Of a DNA stretch of 64,000 nt, positions 1-9,894 are shown one piece after another (the stretch's first letter is position 1; every line of letters begins with the position of its first letter). The notes under the pieces were generated by a model. That model was not told the origin of the DNA and did no database searches. It saw only the letters and a list, made by a program, of their open reading frames with translations. Source of the stretch: Bacteroidota bacterium (GTDB lineage: Bacteria; Bacteroidota; Bacteroidia; Chitinophagales; Chitinophagaceae). The stretch lies in contig CANFOM010000014.1 in NCBI GenBank assembly GCA_947448725.1, positions 1-64,000 of the forward strand. Direction: 5' to 3'. The position numbers and the translations under genes are program-made.

Positions 1-22
1 AATTAAATTAAATCACCTTTTT

Positions 23-54
23 TTTGGGGAATTCCTATTTGCCCCTTATTTTTG
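23..54 (+). promoter_or_regulatory. Promoter of tRNA-Val (TTTG-N20-TATTTTTG)
   Basis: A TTTG at 23-26 is followed after exactly 20 bases by TATTTTTG at 47-54. This is the known Bacteroidota primary-sigma pattern (-33 TTTG, -7 TAnnTTTG). The expected start of transcription, near 58, lies just upstream of the tRNA at 67. Confidence 0.8.
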
Positions 55-66
55 CACTCCTCAAAA

Positions 67-141
67 GGGGGCATAGCTCAGTTGGTTTAGAGCATCTGCC
101 TTACAAGCAGAGGGTCCGCGGTTCGAACCCGTGTGCCCCCA
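67..141 (+). tRNA. tRNA-Val (anticodon UAC)
   Basis: The acceptor arm GGGGGCA (67-73) pairs with TGCCCCC (134-140), with A141 as discriminator base. The anticodon loop reads CTTACAA, giving anticodon TAC (valine), and the T arm contains GTTCGAACC. No CCA is encoded, as is usual for this phylum. A promoter lies upstream and a long terminator hairpin follows. Confidence 0.97.
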
Positions 142-148
142 CAGAATA

Positions 149-188
149 ACAGAAAGGGTTTCAAGCAATTGAAGCCCTTCTGTATTTT
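149..188 (+). terminator. Terminator after tRNA-Val
   Basis: The arm at 149-164 pairs with 169-183 around a GCAA loop, with one bulged base and one G-T wobble. A short T-rich tract (ATTTT) follows. It ends the tRNA transcript and sits in the convergent gap to the SMP-30 gene, so it may work in both directions. Confidence 0.65.
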
Positions 189-217
189 AGCCATTTGATC
201 CCCATTTGCACTGAAAT

Positions 218-1129
218 TTATAAGGGAACTCCTTTTACATTCATTTGTAATGTATATACCGCTTTGGAAGCGGTAATAAATAAAGTCTGATTGTCTTTTC
301 CACCAATGGTTACATTGGCTGTCCAATTTTCGGGTACTTTAATGTGTTCAATTAATTCGCCCTTTGGATTGTATACACTAACACCATCTCCAGTCAAATA
401 GATATTGCCGTTTTCATCAATCGTTAATCCATCTGATCCTTTCTCCACAAATAAAGTGGGGGCAGATAAACTGCCATCTGCCATAATGTTAAAACGATAG
501 GTTTTATTTCCTTTGATATCAGCTACATATAATAATTTACCATCTGGGGTACCAATAATTCCATTGGGTTGCATTAATTGATCTGAAACTAAAATGGGTG
601 TTTTATTATTTGCTAGATAATAAACATACTGTCCTTTTAATTCTGGCATTTTTCGTGTCCAATAATCTCTAGGATAAAATGGATCCGTAAAATAAATTCC
701 ACCAGTAGGACTAATCCATAAATCATTGGGTCCATTAAAATGAAGCCCATTTAAATCATTCACCAAAAGCTCAATTTCTCCTTTGGGATTGATACTGATA
801 ATTTGATTTTGCTCATCGGCACAAGTAATTAAATTACCTTTTTTATCAAAATACATTCCATTAGAACGACGGGTTTTTTCTAAAAAAACAGAGAGCTTCC
901 CATCAGTATCATATTTCCAGATTGTATTATTGGGCTGATCGGTAAAAAAAATATTTCCATACTTATCAACTGCTGGGCCTTCCGTAAAAGCAAATTGTTT
1001 TGAAATCAATTGTAATGTTGCCTCTTTGGCAATAAGTCCTTTAGATTGACCTATGGATGTATTTAGTATAAAAAACGAAAATCCAATGAGGGTAAAACGT
1101 CGAAGGGTATTGACTAAAGAGATTTTCAT
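218..1129 (-). CDS. SMP-30/gluconolactonase-type beta-propeller protein, exported
   Basis: A 303-residue protein with an N-terminal hydrophobic signal segment (about residues 8-27). The body contains the features of the SMP-30/gluconolactonase/LRE family: FTEGPAVDKYGNIFFTD near the start, RRSNGMYFDKKGNL, a GPNDLWISPTGGIYFTDP block and a late DGLTIDENGNIYLT. The family hydrolyses sugar lactones or related esters on a six-bladed, metal-dependent propeller. The conserved Glu, Asn and Asp metal-ligand contexts seem present. The precise substrate cannot be read; the signal segment suggests a periplasmic location. It lies 12 bp downstream of the FKBP-like lipoprotein gene on the same strand, so the two are probably cotranscribed. 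Confidence 0.85.
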   Translation of the reverse strand: MKISLVNTLRRFTLIGFSFFILNTSIGQSKGLIAKEATLQLISKQFAFTEGPAVDKYGNIFFTDQPNNTIWKYDTDGKLSVFLEKTRRSNGMYFDKKGNLITCADEQNQIISINPKGEIELLVNDLNGLHFNGPNDLWISPTGGIYFTDPFYPRDYWTRKMPELKGQYVYYLANNKTPILVSDQLMQPNGIIGTPDGKLLYVADIKGNKTYRFNIMADGSLSAPTLFVEKGSDGLTIDENGNIYLTGDGVSVYNPKGELIEHIKVPENWTANVTIGGKDNQTLFITASKAVYTLQMNVKGVPL

Positions 1130-1141
1130 GGCTATGGATTA

Positions 1142-1624
1142 CTATTTCTTATATCTTTTATTCTGTTGTTTCTCCAATTCTTTTCTTAAATCTGCATTGA
1201 TAAATTCTGAAGTTGTAAATACTTCTAAAATTTCCGCTCTACCTAAAATAATATCTTTTGATTTGAATACATCGTTTAAACGCATTTTATTCATGGCAAC
1301 TAAACTATCAATATTCACTAAAAATTCGATTTTATCGCCTTTTCTGCATTGTAGAAATATTTCAGTTAAAGTATAGCTGCCTAAATGCGCTGTGTCTACT
1401 GGAAAATATAGGGGTAAAGTATCATATGTAGATCTTAAAATACTATCATTTGATTTTAACTTATACTCTACATTAAATTTTACAAACTCTCCATGTTGTA
1501 TGTTTTTTTCATTACCAGTACCGTGAGTAATAATATAACGCATGCCAGAGGGCGCTTTTTCATATTGCTTACAACTTGTAAATAAAACAATAGCAGCTAT
1601 AAAAGATATAGTTAATTTCATCAT
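1142..1624 (-). CDS. FKBP-type peptidyl-prolyl isomerase-like lipoprotein
   Basis: A 160-residue protein with a type II signal peptide whose lipobox (VLFTSC) places the lipidated cysteine at residue 18. The mature part resembles Bacteroidota FKBP-type lipoproteins: a PSGMRYIITHGTG opening, then GEFVKFNVEYKL and a strand-rich C-terminal half. The aromatic active-site residues of classical FKBPs are poorly conserved by eye, so chaperone or isomerase activity is an inference. It is probably first in a two-gene operon with the SMP-30 gene. Confidence 0.65.
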   Translation of the reverse strand: MMKLTISFIAAIVLFTSCKQYEKAPSGMRYIITHGTGNEKNIQHGEFVKFNVEYKLKSNDSILRSTYDTLPLYFPVDTAHLGSYTLTEIFLQCRKGDKIEFLVNIDSLVAMNKMRLNDVFKSKDIILGRAEILEVFTTSEFINADLRKELEKQQNKRYKK

Positions 1625-1880
1625 GATTTTTTTATCGTTTTTATAATTTAAATTTATCTATCATCATTTTTTAATGATCACTCAAATTTAATAATTTAAA
1701 AACATATTAACAATTATTAAGTTTTCAATTAAAATCAATAATAACGCTTCTTTTTCACAATTTCATAGCATTTAATGCAATTCAATACATCGTTGCTTCA
1801 AAAGATATAAAAAACTAGCCTAATGAAGGGTATAGTACTAAAATAAATTATTCGTATATTTAATTTAGAAATTACCATCT

Positions 1881-2897
1881 ATGAACCTACTAAGAATATC
1901 CCTGCTCATTTTTTCATTTACATTAGGACAGACTTCTTTTAGTCAACCCATTTCATTTAAAAATCTAGAAAAAGATAAAAAAGTGGAAGTGTATGTAGGA
2001 GGTAAATTCTTTACTGCATTTATTTATCCTGACAATATGGAAAAGCAAAGCTTGTATCCAATTGTTAATGCACAAGGAAAATTCATCACAAGAGGGTATC
2101 CATTAGATCCTCGACCTTTTGAAAGAACCGATCATCCACATCAGGTGGGATTTTGGTTTAATTTTGGAGATGTCAATGGTTTAGACTTTTGGAACAATTC
2201 CTTTGCTATTAAAGCAGCGGATAAACCAAAATATGGTTCCATACGATTTAATAAAATTGAATCTATCAATGCTAAAAATGGAAAATTAGTGGTTAGCGCT
2301 AATTGGGTGGATGTAAATAATACCATTTTACTTTCCGAATTAACCAGTTTTACATTTTACGGAAAAGGTAGTTTAAGAACCATTGTACGTGAAACCAAAC
2401 TTACCGCAAAACAAGAAGTTACATTTACCGAAAATAAAGAAGGCTTAATTGGACTTCGTGTTGATAGAGCCTTTGAAGAACCAGCCACAGTAGCTGAAAC
2501 ATTTTTAGACGCCAAAGGAATAGAAACAAAAGTACCTGTACTTAATAATGATGGAGTTAATGGGGTTTATCGAAATGTAGAAGGAGCAAAGGGCGCAGCA
2601 GTTTGGGGCAAGCGCTCTAATTGGGTAGCTTTAAGCGCTACTAAAGAAAATGAAGTAATTACGATTGCAATTGTTGATCACTCAAATAATGTTAATTATC
2701 CTGCCTGGTCTCATGCAAGAGGTTATGGATTGTTTGCCATGAATAATTTAGGGGGTCGAAATTTTGACAAAAATGCGGAAGCTGTTAAATTAGTTTTACA
2801 AGCAGAACAAACTGTTGTTTTTAAACATAAATTGGTCATAGGAGATGATTTAACAGATGAATCCATTAATAAAATGGCAATGGATTTTAATAAGTAA
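1881..2897 (+). CDS. DUF6807 (PmoA-like) exported protein
   Basis: A 338-residue protein with a cleavable signal peptide (residues 1-21, ending near TSFSQP). The RPFERTDHPHQ and GLDFWN signatures place it in the family often annotated as methane oxygenase PmoA (DUF6807). That name is misleading: this is a soluble exported protein, common in sugar- and polysaccharide-using Bacteroidota and unrelated to particulate methane monooxygenase. The substrate is unknown. The start follows a 256-bp divergent intergenic region. The gene ends 10 bp before the start chosen for the THUMP methyltransferase. Confidence 0.8.
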   Translation: MNLLRISLLIFSFTLGQTSFSQPISFKNLEKDKKVEVYVGGKFFTAFIYPDNMEKQSLYPIVNAQGKFITRGYPLDPRPFERTDHPHQVGFWFNFGDVNGLDFWNNSFAIKAADKPKYGSIRFNKIESINAKNGKLVVSANWVDVNNTILLSELTSFTFYGKGSLRTIVRETKLTAKQEVTFTENKEGLIGLRVDRAFEEPATVAETFLDAKGIETKVPVLNNDGVNGVYRNVEGAKGAAVWGKRSNWVALSATKENEVITIAIVDHSNNVNYPAWSHARGYGLFAMNNLGGRNFDKNAEAVKLVLQAEQTVVFKHKLVIGDDLTDESINKMAMDFNK

Positions 2898-2902
2898 CTT
2901 TG
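2895..2902 (+). promoter_or_regulatory. -7 promoter box TAACTTTG before the THUMP methyltransferase
   Basis: A perfect TAnnTTTG box lies across the end of the DUF6807 gene. It predicts transcription starting only one to three bases before the ATG at 2908. No good -33 TTTG is present at the normal distance, so the box may be weak or fortuitous. Confidence 0.45.
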
Positions 2903-2907
2903 CACTT

Positions 2908-4098
2908 ATGCAAGTATTTACTACCCCGAGCAAAATTATTATCACCTGTCACAAATGGTTGGCTATTTCCTTACAAAAAGAAGTGGTTGCATTAGGCTTT
3001 ACACCGGATAGAGTATTTCAAACTGGGGTGGAATTAACAGGAACCGTTCAGGACTGTATAAAGCTGAATTTAAATTTACGTTGTGCCAGTCAGGTGATGT
3101 ATTCTATAAAATCTTTTATCTGCAATGACCCCGAAGAATTGTATAAAAATTTAGTAGATGTTCATTGGGAAAAATTAATCAAACCTTCTGGCTATTTTTC
3201 GGTTACGAGTAATGTATTTCATCCAACTATTTCTACCAACTTATATGCCAATTTAAAGGTTAAAGATGCTATTGTAGATCGAATGAGAAATAGTTGCAAT
3301 CAACGACCTTCTACTGGCTCAGAATTATCTGGAGCAGTCGTGTATTTATTTTGGAAACATGAGGAAGCCGAAATATTCCTAGATACTTCGGGAGAAACCT
3401 TGGCCAAACATGGATATAGAAAATTACCTGGTACTGCACCTATGTTAGAAGCATTAGCCGCCGCTACCATATTAAGTACCAAATGGAATAAAAAAGCTCC
3501 ATTTGTTAACCCTATGTGCGGTTCGGGTACCTTAGCCATTGAAGCAGCTTTAATTGCTACCAATAGAGCCCCTGGTTTATTAAGAACTAATTATGCTTTT
3601 ATGCATTTACTAGGTTACGATGATAGCATGTATCAAGTGGAAAAAGAAAAATTAACTACACAAATTATTAAAATACCTGGTTTGCAAATTATTGCTTCTG
3701 ATATTAGTAAAAGAGCCATAGAAACTGCAAAAACCAATGCCACAGTTGCTGGTGTTGCACATTTAATATATTTTCAAGATGGCGATTTTGAAACTACTAA
3801 TATTCCTGCTGCAGAAGAAGCTGCCGTTATTATGTTTAATCCAGAATATGGTGAAAGACTAGGTGAGGAGCTTGAATTAGAAGCCACTTATGCCCGTATG
3901 GGTGATTTTTTGAAAAACAATTGTAAAGGATACCTGGGCTATATATTTACTGGAAATTTAGAATTGGCTAAGAAAATTCGTTTAAAACCAAGTCGTAGAA
4001 TTGAATTTTACAATGCCACCATCGATTGTAGATTATTAGAATACGAAATGTACGCTGGAACAAAGAGAGTAGATAAAAAAGTAGAAGGCGAGGTTTAA
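2908..4098 (+). CDS. THUMP-domain class I RNA methyltransferase (RlmL N-terminal-like)
   Basis: A 396-residue protein. An earlier in-frame ATG at 2857 lies inside the upstream gene; the ATG at 2908 begins directly at the conserved MQVFTTPSKIIITC opening and is preferred. The N-terminal part fits the ferredoxin-like plus THUMP module that binds RNA. The methyltransferase part carries the SAM-binding NPMCGSG motif at residues 201-207 and a catalytic motif IV reading NPEYGER from residue 311, where the usual form is NPPY. The family makes N2-methylguanosine in 23S rRNA or tRNA; the exact site cannot be read here. Confidence 0.88.
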   Translation: MQVFTTPSKIIITCHKWLAISLQKEVVALGFTPDRVFQTGVELTGTVQDCIKLNLNLRCASQVMYSIKSFICNDPEELYKNLVDVHWEKLIKPSGYFSVTSNVFHPTISTNLYANLKVKDAIVDRMRNSCNQRPSTGSELSGAVVYLFWKHEEAEIFLDTSGETLAKHGYRKLPGTAPMLEALAAATILSTKWNKKAPFVNPMCGSGTLAIEAALIATNRAPGLLRTNYAFMHLLGYDDSMYQVEKEKLTTQIIKIPGLQIIASDISKRAIETAKTNATVAGVAHLIYFQDGDFETTNIPAAEEAAVIMFNPEYGERLGEELELEATYARMGDFLKNNCKGYLGYIFTGNLELAKKIRLKPSRRIEFYNATIDCRLLEYEMYAGTKRVDKKVEGEV

Positions 4099-4111
4099 TT
4101 CAATAAAAAAT

Positions 4112-6133
4112 TTATTTGCTTTTCAATTTCTTATTGTTGATTAACATATACTTTGAAGTTTCATAAATTGTCTCCGTTAAAATCCTCATAGCTTTTTCTA
4201 CAGAATCATTGCTAACTTTTTGGTTATCCAATACACTTTCCAAAATCCCTTTGGAAGCATTTTTTATTTTATACCCAAAATAGTATTGATTATTTAAGAT
4301 ACCTACTTGTTGATTAAAATCGTCATATAAAAAAACAGAATTTTTGCTATTGGGCTTATTGACTAAATTAAATACGTCTTTTCCCATGGTAGTGTTGGTA
4401 TAAGGAATATTGCATAAGGAGGCAATACTAGGTAGCACATCTAACTGTGATACAGGTAGATTGTATTCTTTAGGGGTTAAAATTTTAGGCGCATAAAATA
4501 AAAAAGGAATATGCATATTGGTTAAGCCTTGTTCTGTAAATGTTTTAGGTAGCATATTGCCTGCGTCGCCTTTAATGCCATGGTCTCCAATAAATACAAA
4601 TAAGGTATTATCAAAATATTTTTCCTTTTTGGCAGCTTCTATAAACTGTTCAAAACAATAATCGGTGTATCTAAAAGCATTGTATTCGTCATTGTTTTCA
4701 AATCCAAATTTTAATAATGAATCCTTGGAAACGTTTATTTTTTTAAAAGATTTTAAATCTTCATCTGGAATTGTATATGGGCGGTGATTATCGGCCGTTT
4801 GAATGATAGCAAAAAATGGTTTTTTATTAGCGCTTAGCGTTTTATTAGCTTCCATGAACAAATTCTTATCACTAATTCCCCAAACATCTATTTCACTAGA
4901 TTGATATTTACCTTGTTCATAAATATTTAAGTCCTTAATATTATTAGTAAGTACCCCTCTAATATTGGCCCAACTGGCACTTCCTCCTAAAAAATATAAT
5001 TTTTCATGGTTTTTAAAATCGGCTAAAATGGAATGTTGATCTACGGACAATGGATTACGACTGGAAGTTCGGCCTTCTAAAATGTCAGGCGTACCAGTTA
5101 TGGTTGCCCAAACACCTCTTGCAGTTCCATAGGAGGGAGAAAATGCCCTATTAAAATAGACCCCTTGCTTTCTCATTTGATTAAAATAAGGTGTTGCGTT
5201 TAAAGGATTTCCAATGACAGAACTTTTATACGCCGAAAAAGATTCGCAAATAACCAATACCACATTTTTAATTTTAGGCGCAATGGTATCATTGGGCTTT
5301 GGAACAATTACTCTTGAAAATTTATATTCATTCACATTTTGTTCCTGTGCAGGAATGTCTAGATACTCGCTAATGACTGCATAATTGTTCTTAATTAAAC
5401 TTGTATTAATTTTTGATGTTCGAAAATTTAGGGTACTAAAAAAAGATTGCATCGGATTCAAAGCTACATTGGCATTAAAATCAGTTCCTAAACTATACGC
5501 ATCACTCCATCTTAAAGGATATTGCCCTCCGGAATAAACCACGTTACCAATAATACTATAAACAAGGATAAAGAAAAACAATACGTTTATAAAAATGCGA
5601 TTTAACTTATTTCCAGAAGCTTCTCTTTTTAAAGCAATCTTATAAGTTAATTGTACCAATGTATAAAGTAGCCATAGAGATAAAGCAAAAATTGCGATAA
5701 TGAGTAGGATAGGATAAGATTGCCACATCATTTGTAAAGAAATGGCCGCATTGTCTAAATAACTTAAAATGCTTGCATTGAGCCGTTGATGAACATAGGC
5801 ATAATGTATGAAATCGGTTGCATAAAATAATATTAAAAATAAACTAAAAATAACCCAAATAGAAACAGCAAGTTTCTTTCCTCTTTGGGAATTAATAGGG
5901 TTTAAAGGTTTAATAAAAGACAATAATAAAATGAGAAGCATTGTAATGGCTACATACCTTAAATCATATCTAAACCCTAATATATAAGCTGATTTTAAAG
6001 ACCCTTCATTGCCCACAGGTGCCGTAAATCGTAATACAAAAACTATACGCAATAAGGTCATTAAAGCTAAAAAACAAATGCCGGTAATGGTATTCCAATA
6101 AATAGTCTTAGTGATTGCAATTTTTTTCATCAT
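4112..6133 (-). CDS. LTA synthase-like membrane sulfatase-fold transferase
   Basis: A 673-residue protein with about five N-terminal membrane helices (residues 10-205) and a large extracytoplasmic alkaline-phosphatase/sulfatase-fold domain. The motifs VVLVICESFSAY (metal site), SYGTARGVWA (region of the nucleophile threonine), FFAIIQTADNHRPY and FVFIGDHG (metal site) match the LtaS/MdoB family. That family moves phosphoglycerol or phosphoethanolamine groups onto envelope glycans or lipids. The acceptor in this Gram-negative cell is unknown. It lies 30 bp downstream of the NamZ-like gene on the same strand. The gap to the convergent THUMP gene is 13 bp and contains a short AT-rich inverted repeat. 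Confidence 0.85.
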   Translation of the reverse strand: MMKKIAITKTIYWNTITGICFLALMTLLRIVFVLRFTAPVGNEGSLKSAYILGFRYDLRYVAITMLLILLLSFIKPLNPINSQRGKKLAVSIWVIFSLFLILFYATDFIHYAYVHQRLNASILSYLDNAAISLQMMWQSYPILLIIAIFALSLWLLYTLVQLTYKIALKREASGNKLNRIFINVLFFFILVYSIIGNVVYSGGQYPLRWSDAYSLGTDFNANVALNPMQSFFSTLNFRTSKINTSLIKNNYAVISEYLDIPAQEQNVNEYKFSRVIVPKPNDTIAPKIKNVVLVICESFSAYKSSVIGNPLNATPYFNQMRKQGVYFNRAFSPSYGTARGVWATITGTPDILEGRTSSRNPLSVDQHSILADFKNHEKLYFLGGSASWANIRGVLTNNIKDLNIYEQGKYQSSEIDVWGISDKNLFMEANKTLSANKKPFFAIIQTADNHRPYTIPDEDLKSFKKINVSKDSLLKFGFENNDEYNAFRYTDYCFEQFIEAAKKEKYFDNTLFVFIGDHGIKGDAGNMLPKTFTEQGLTNMHIPFLFYAPKILTPKEYNLPVSQLDVLPSIASLCNIPYTNTTMGKDVFNLVNKPNSKNSVFLYDDFNQQVGILNNQYYFGYKIKNASKGILESVLDNQKVSNDSVEKAMRILTETIYETSKYMLINNKKLKSK

Positions 6134-6163
6134 AATTTTCTTTAAAATCTTATTATTCTAACT

Positions 6164-7333
6164 TTAGTGATAGATTAAATAGGGTTCCATCGAGTTTTTC
6201 CAATGGGTCACTTTTAACAGTTGTGCCATTTTACTTAACCATTCTTTTAAAGGCCAATTGAATAATTCTTCCGCATTTTCAATTCCGAGCAATAAAGATA
6301 AATGATTTTCCCCAGTAGGATTTGCATTCGTAGGGTAAGGCTTCCATTTAAAATCTTGTGGATGGATATCTTTGACCAATTTCAACAACAATAATCCATT
6401 TAATACTGGATTAAAATGATAAGGATCTATTACTTTAATTCTAATGCCTTTATGTTCGATTAATGTCCCATTGTTTTGTAATTGAATAGGCAGCGATTCA
6501 ATTTTAATATCTTCTCTTAAAACATTTTGCCAAACCATAGTGATGGCAGGTAAATTAAACCAATGGGCTCCAATCCACTCAAAAGGCAAAGTGGAACCCC
6601 GGCCAACACTTACATTGGTGGCTTCAAATAAACATAAGCCTGGATATAGCATACAAGCTTCTATATTTTGCAAGGCAGGCGAAGTAGCTACCCATGGTTT
6701 ATTCCAATCATAAAATAATTGTTCCCGATGCCAGTTTTTACAAGCAATTACTTCTAATGGTGCATTTATATTTTCCACTTCATTAAAATATTGCGCCAAT
6801 TCACCCAGTGTACATTGATGTTTGATGGGAATAGAATACCGACCAATAAAACTTTTTAGCGTTGTATCCAACATAGGGCCTTCCACCATTTGAAAATTTC
6901 CGCCTAATGGATTGGGCCGATCCAAAATAAAGATTCGTTTATTAAATTTGGCAGCAGCTTCTAACCAATAAGTCATTGACCATAAATAGGTATAAAAACG
7001 AACGCCTACATCTGGAATATCAAACACTAATATTTCTATATCTACAAGATCCACTTTGCTTGGTGCAAATTTTTCTCCATATAAACTTATAATGGGTAAT
7101 CCTGTAATAGCATCTATTTCATTGTTCATTTTAGCACCATCCACTCCTTTACTATTAATTCCATGCTCGGGTGAAAATAGTTTTACAATATTAAAACCTT
7201 TACTTAGTAATGCTTTTCTACTTTTTTCGCCAGTACTAGTGGTTGCTGCATCATTGGTTAAAAAAGCAATGGGTTTATTTTTCCAGTTAGGCTCGGAATT
7301 TAAAAGAATATCAATACCAAATTGCATAGACAT
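6164..7333 (-). CDS. DUF1343 / NamZ-family exo-beta-N-acetylmuramidase-like protein
   Basis: A 389-residue protein with the DUF1343 signatures FLTNDAATT, LFSPEHGI, VFDIPDVGVRFYTYLWSM, ILDRPNPLGG and the NVSVGRGS loop. Characterised members (NamZ of Bacillus subtilis and Tannerella forsythia) remove terminal MurNAc from peptidoglycan fragments. Most relatives are exported, but this copy has no clear signal peptide at the annotated ATG, so a cytoplasmic site is possible. It sits between the Cys-cluster gene (2-bp gap) and the LtaS-like gene, and was probably cotranscribed with them. Confidence 0.82.
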   Translation of the reverse strand: MSMQFGIDILLNSEPNWKNKPIAFLTNDAATTSTGEKSRKALLSKGFNIVKLFSPEHGINSKGVDGAKMNNEIDAITGLPIISLYGEKFAPSKVDLVDIEILVFDIPDVGVRFYTYLWSMTYWLEAAAKFNKRIFILDRPNPLGGNFQMVEGPMLDTTLKSFIGRYSIPIKHQCTLGELAQYFNEVENINAPLEVIACKNWHREQLFYDWNKPWVATSPALQNIEACMLYPGLCLFEATNVSVGRGSTLPFEWIGAHWFNLPAITMVWQNVLREDIKIESLPIQLQNNGTLIEHKGIRIKVIDPYHFNPVLNGLLLLKLVKDIHPQDFKWKPYPTNANPTGENHLSLLLGIENAEELFNWPLKEWLSKMAQLLKVTHWKNSMEPYLIYH

Positions 7334-7335
7334 GG

Positions 7336-7806
7336 TTAGTTACTTTTAGCTTCAAATTCTAAAACCTTTTTTAAATTTTCCATTACATTAAAAATAATGG
7401 GGCACCGATCATAATGCATATAGGTCGTAAAAAGTCTTTTATTAAAATCAGGTATATGAAATGCGGGAAACTCTCTACAACCTGCAAATCGATGTTCATA
7501 CACACTGCAACTATTTTCCTCTAAAAAATGGCAGGGGATGGAATTAATCACCATTCGGCCCGATTCTCCTTTAGATATATAAGCTTCGTCAAAGGTTTCC
7601 CTTGTTTGCCCCAAATGATTGGCCAAATTATTGGCTTCTGCCTCGTCAATATTCACCATTAAGCTTTTGCAGCAATTGCCACAGCTGGTACAATCTATTT
7701 GAGGGCTAATGGTTTCTGACAGGGTAAATACCGCATTATCTAAGTCCTGACTGTTGATTTGTCTCAGAAAGGCTTGAAATTCATCGTTTTCGGCAATAAG
7801 CTCCAT
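7336..7806 (-). CDS. YkgJ-type cysteine-cluster protein
   Basis: A 156-residue soluble protein. The CTSCGNCCKSL cluster near residue 40 and later cysteines (IPCHFLEENSCSVYEHRFAGCREFP) form the CxxCxxCC family thought to bind zinc or an Fe-S cluster. The function is unknown. It heads the three-gene minus-strand run with the NamZ-like and LtaS-like genes and is divergent from parE, with 192 bp between the starts. TATCTTTA on the minus strand at 7868-7875 resembles a -7 box. Confidence 0.8.
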   Translation of the reverse strand: MELIAENDEFQAFLRQINSQDLDNAVFTLSETISPQIDCTSCGNCCKSLMVNIDEAEANNLANHLGQTRETFDEAYISKGESGRMVINSIPCHFLEENSCSVYEHRFAGCREFPAFHIPDFNKRLFTTYMHYDRCPIIFNVMENLKKVLEFEAKSN

Positions 7807-7998
7807 AGCCTTGGTTTTGATGAAATCAAGGTCTACAATTGGGTATTTTAGGTCTGTTTTGATACTTTAAAGATAAGAGATTAATCGTTTATCCACATAA
7901 AAGTGACAATTGGTGAAAAGTAAAATTGGGGTAACCACCGTGCTCATTAGATTTGCAGACAGACAAGGGCCAATTTTGCCCCTAAAGCATTGATAATT

Positions 7999-9894
7999 AT
8001 GGCAGAAACTAAGATACCAGTTGAATACAACGAAGACTCGATTAGATCCTTAGATTGGAAAGAACATATACGTTTAAGACCAGGTATGTATATTGGAAAA
8101 TTGGGAGATGGATCGGCTCCTGATGATGGCATATATGTTTTAATGAAAGAAGTCATCGATAACTGTATCGATGAACATACCATGGGGTATGGTAAACAAG
8201 TAGAAATTTCCATTCAAGATAAAACAGTAACCATAAGAGATTATGGTCGTGGAATTCCCTTAGGAAAAATTGTAGATGTAGTTAGTAAGATAAATACAGG
8301 AGCCAAATACGATAGTAAAGCCTTTCAGAAATCGGTGGGTTTAAATGGAGTAGGTACTAAAGCGGTAAATGCATTGAGTGAAGATTTTTTAGTAACTGCC
8401 TTTAGAGATGGCAAGCAAAGATCGGCTAGTTTTAAAAAGGGACAACTTATTCAAGAAACAAAAGAAACAAAATCGACGGAGGCCAATGGAACCTTAGTTG
8501 TATTTACCCCTGATAGTTCCATGTTTAAAAATTTCCATTTTATTCATGAATACATTGATGGACAACTTTGGAATTATTGTTATTTAAATGCAGGACTAAG
8601 TATTTTATTTAATGAGAAAAAGTATGTAAGTAAAAACGGGTTATTGGATTTACTAGAAAGAAAAACCAATCCAGATGAACTTCGCTATCCAATTATTCAT
8701 TTGAAAGGAGAAGATATCGAAGTGGCTTTATCCCATAACAATGATTACGGAGAAGATATATTTTCATTTGTCAATGGACAATACACTACTCAAGGAGGTA
8801 CCCATCAACAAGCCTTTAGAGAAGCTTATGTAAAAGTAATTCGTGATTACTATAAAAAGGATTACGAGGCATCTGATATAAGAACCAGTATTGTGGCTGC
8901 TGTTTCGGTGCGTGTACAAGAACCTGTGTTTGAAAGTCAGACAAAAACTAAATTAGGTTCTCAGAATGTAGCAGAGGGTGGGCCTAGCATGAAAAATTTT
9001 GTTACAGAATTTTTAGCCAAAGAATTAGATAATTTCTTACACCGAAATCCAGCAACGGCCGAAGCGTTAAAAAAACGTATAGAACAAAACGAACATGAAC
9101 GTAAAGAATTAGCAGGCATCAAAAAATTAGCGAATGAAAGAGCTAAAAAAGCCAACCTACACAATAAAAAATTAAGAGATTGTAGAATACACCTTAACGA
9201 TGAACTACCTAATAAGAATAAAGAAATGTTCATCTCCTCGCAACAAGGAAGTACTTTATTTATTACGGAGGGTGATTCAGCCAGTGGAAGTATTACTAAG
9301 TCGCGTAATGTAGATACCCAAGCGGTATTTAGTTTAAGAGGTAAGCCTTTAAATGCTTTTGGCTTAACTAAAAAAGTAGTGTACGAAAATGAAGAGTTTA
9401 ATTTATTACAACACGCTTTAAATATTGAAGAAGGGTTAGAAGGACTGCGTTACAATCAAATTGTTATTGCCACCGATGCCGATGTGGATGGTATGCACAT
9501 AAGATTATTGATTCTAACTTTCTTTTTACAATTCTTTCCAGATTTAGTTAAAAAAGGGCATGTATATGTTTTAGAAACTCCTTTATTCCGTGTACGCAAT
9601 AAACAAAAAACTATTTATTGTTACAATGAAACAGAGAAACAAGCAGCAATGAAGGAATTGGGTACAAAACCAGAGATCACTAGGTTTAAGGGTTTAGGAG
9701 AGATTAGTCCTGAAGAGTTTGGCAAGTTTATCAATGCCGACATTAAACTAGCTCCAGTTATTTTAGAACAAGGCGATCATATTCAACATTTATTAGAATA
9801 TTACATGGGTAAAAATACCCAGGAAAGACAAGATTTTATTATCAATAATTTAAAAGTAGAACTGGACAAAGCACATGATACACTTAGTATTTGA
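7999..9894 (+). CDS. parE: DNA topoisomerase IV subunit B
   Basis: A 631-residue type IIA topoisomerase ATPase subunit. The ATG at 7999 ([16 protein letters not shown]) is preferred over an in-frame TTG at 7990. The GHKL ATPase motifs are present ([31 protein letters not shown]), as are the TOPRIM motifs [10 protein letters not shown] and [13 protein letters not shown]. It lacks the C-terminal insert of GyrB and, with parC downstream, forms topoisomerase IV, which decatenates replicated chromosomes. Its last 20 bp overlap the DUF1835 gene, and the cluster continues to parC. Confidence 0.93.
   Translation: MAETKIPVEYNEDSIRSLDWKEHIRLRPGMYIGKLGDGSAPDDGIYVLMKEVIDNCIDEHTMGYGKQVEISIQDKTVTIRDYGRGIPLGKIVDVVSKINTGAKYDSKAFQKSVGLNGVGTKAVNALSEDFLVTAFRDGKQRSASFKKGQLIQETKETKSTEANGTLVVFTPDSSMFKNFHFIHEYIDGQLWNYCYLNAGLSILFNEKKYVSKNGLLDLLERKTNPDELRYPIIHLKGEDIEVALSHNNDYGEDIFSFVNGQYTTQGGTHQQAFREAYVKVIRDYYKKDYEASDIRTSIVAAVSVRVQEPVFESQTKTKLGSQNVAEGGPSMKNFVTEFLAKELDNFLHRNPATAEALKKRIEQNEHERKELAGIKKLANERAKKANLHNKKLRDCRIHLNDELPNKNKEMFISSQQGSTLFITEGDSASGSITKSRNVDTQAVFSLRGKPLNAFGLTKKVVYENEEFNLLQHALNIEEGLEGLRYNQIVIATDADVDGMHIRLLILTFFLQFFPDLVKKGHVYVLETPLFRVRNKQKTIYCYNETEKQAAMKELGTKPEITRFKGLGEISPEEFGKFINADIKLAPVILEQGDHIQHLLEYYMGKNTQERQDFIINNLKVELDKAHDTLSI

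Noticed and set aside
87-326. Open frame running from the tRNA-Val gene, ending in GGTRVRTADP-like sequence in reverse
   Set aside because: It reads through the antisense of the tRNA, a well-known artefact, and overlaps the SMP-30 gene.
1881-2897. Methane monooxygenase subunit
   Set aside because: The common database name PmoA refers to DUF6807; the protein is soluble, exported and unrelated to the enzyme.
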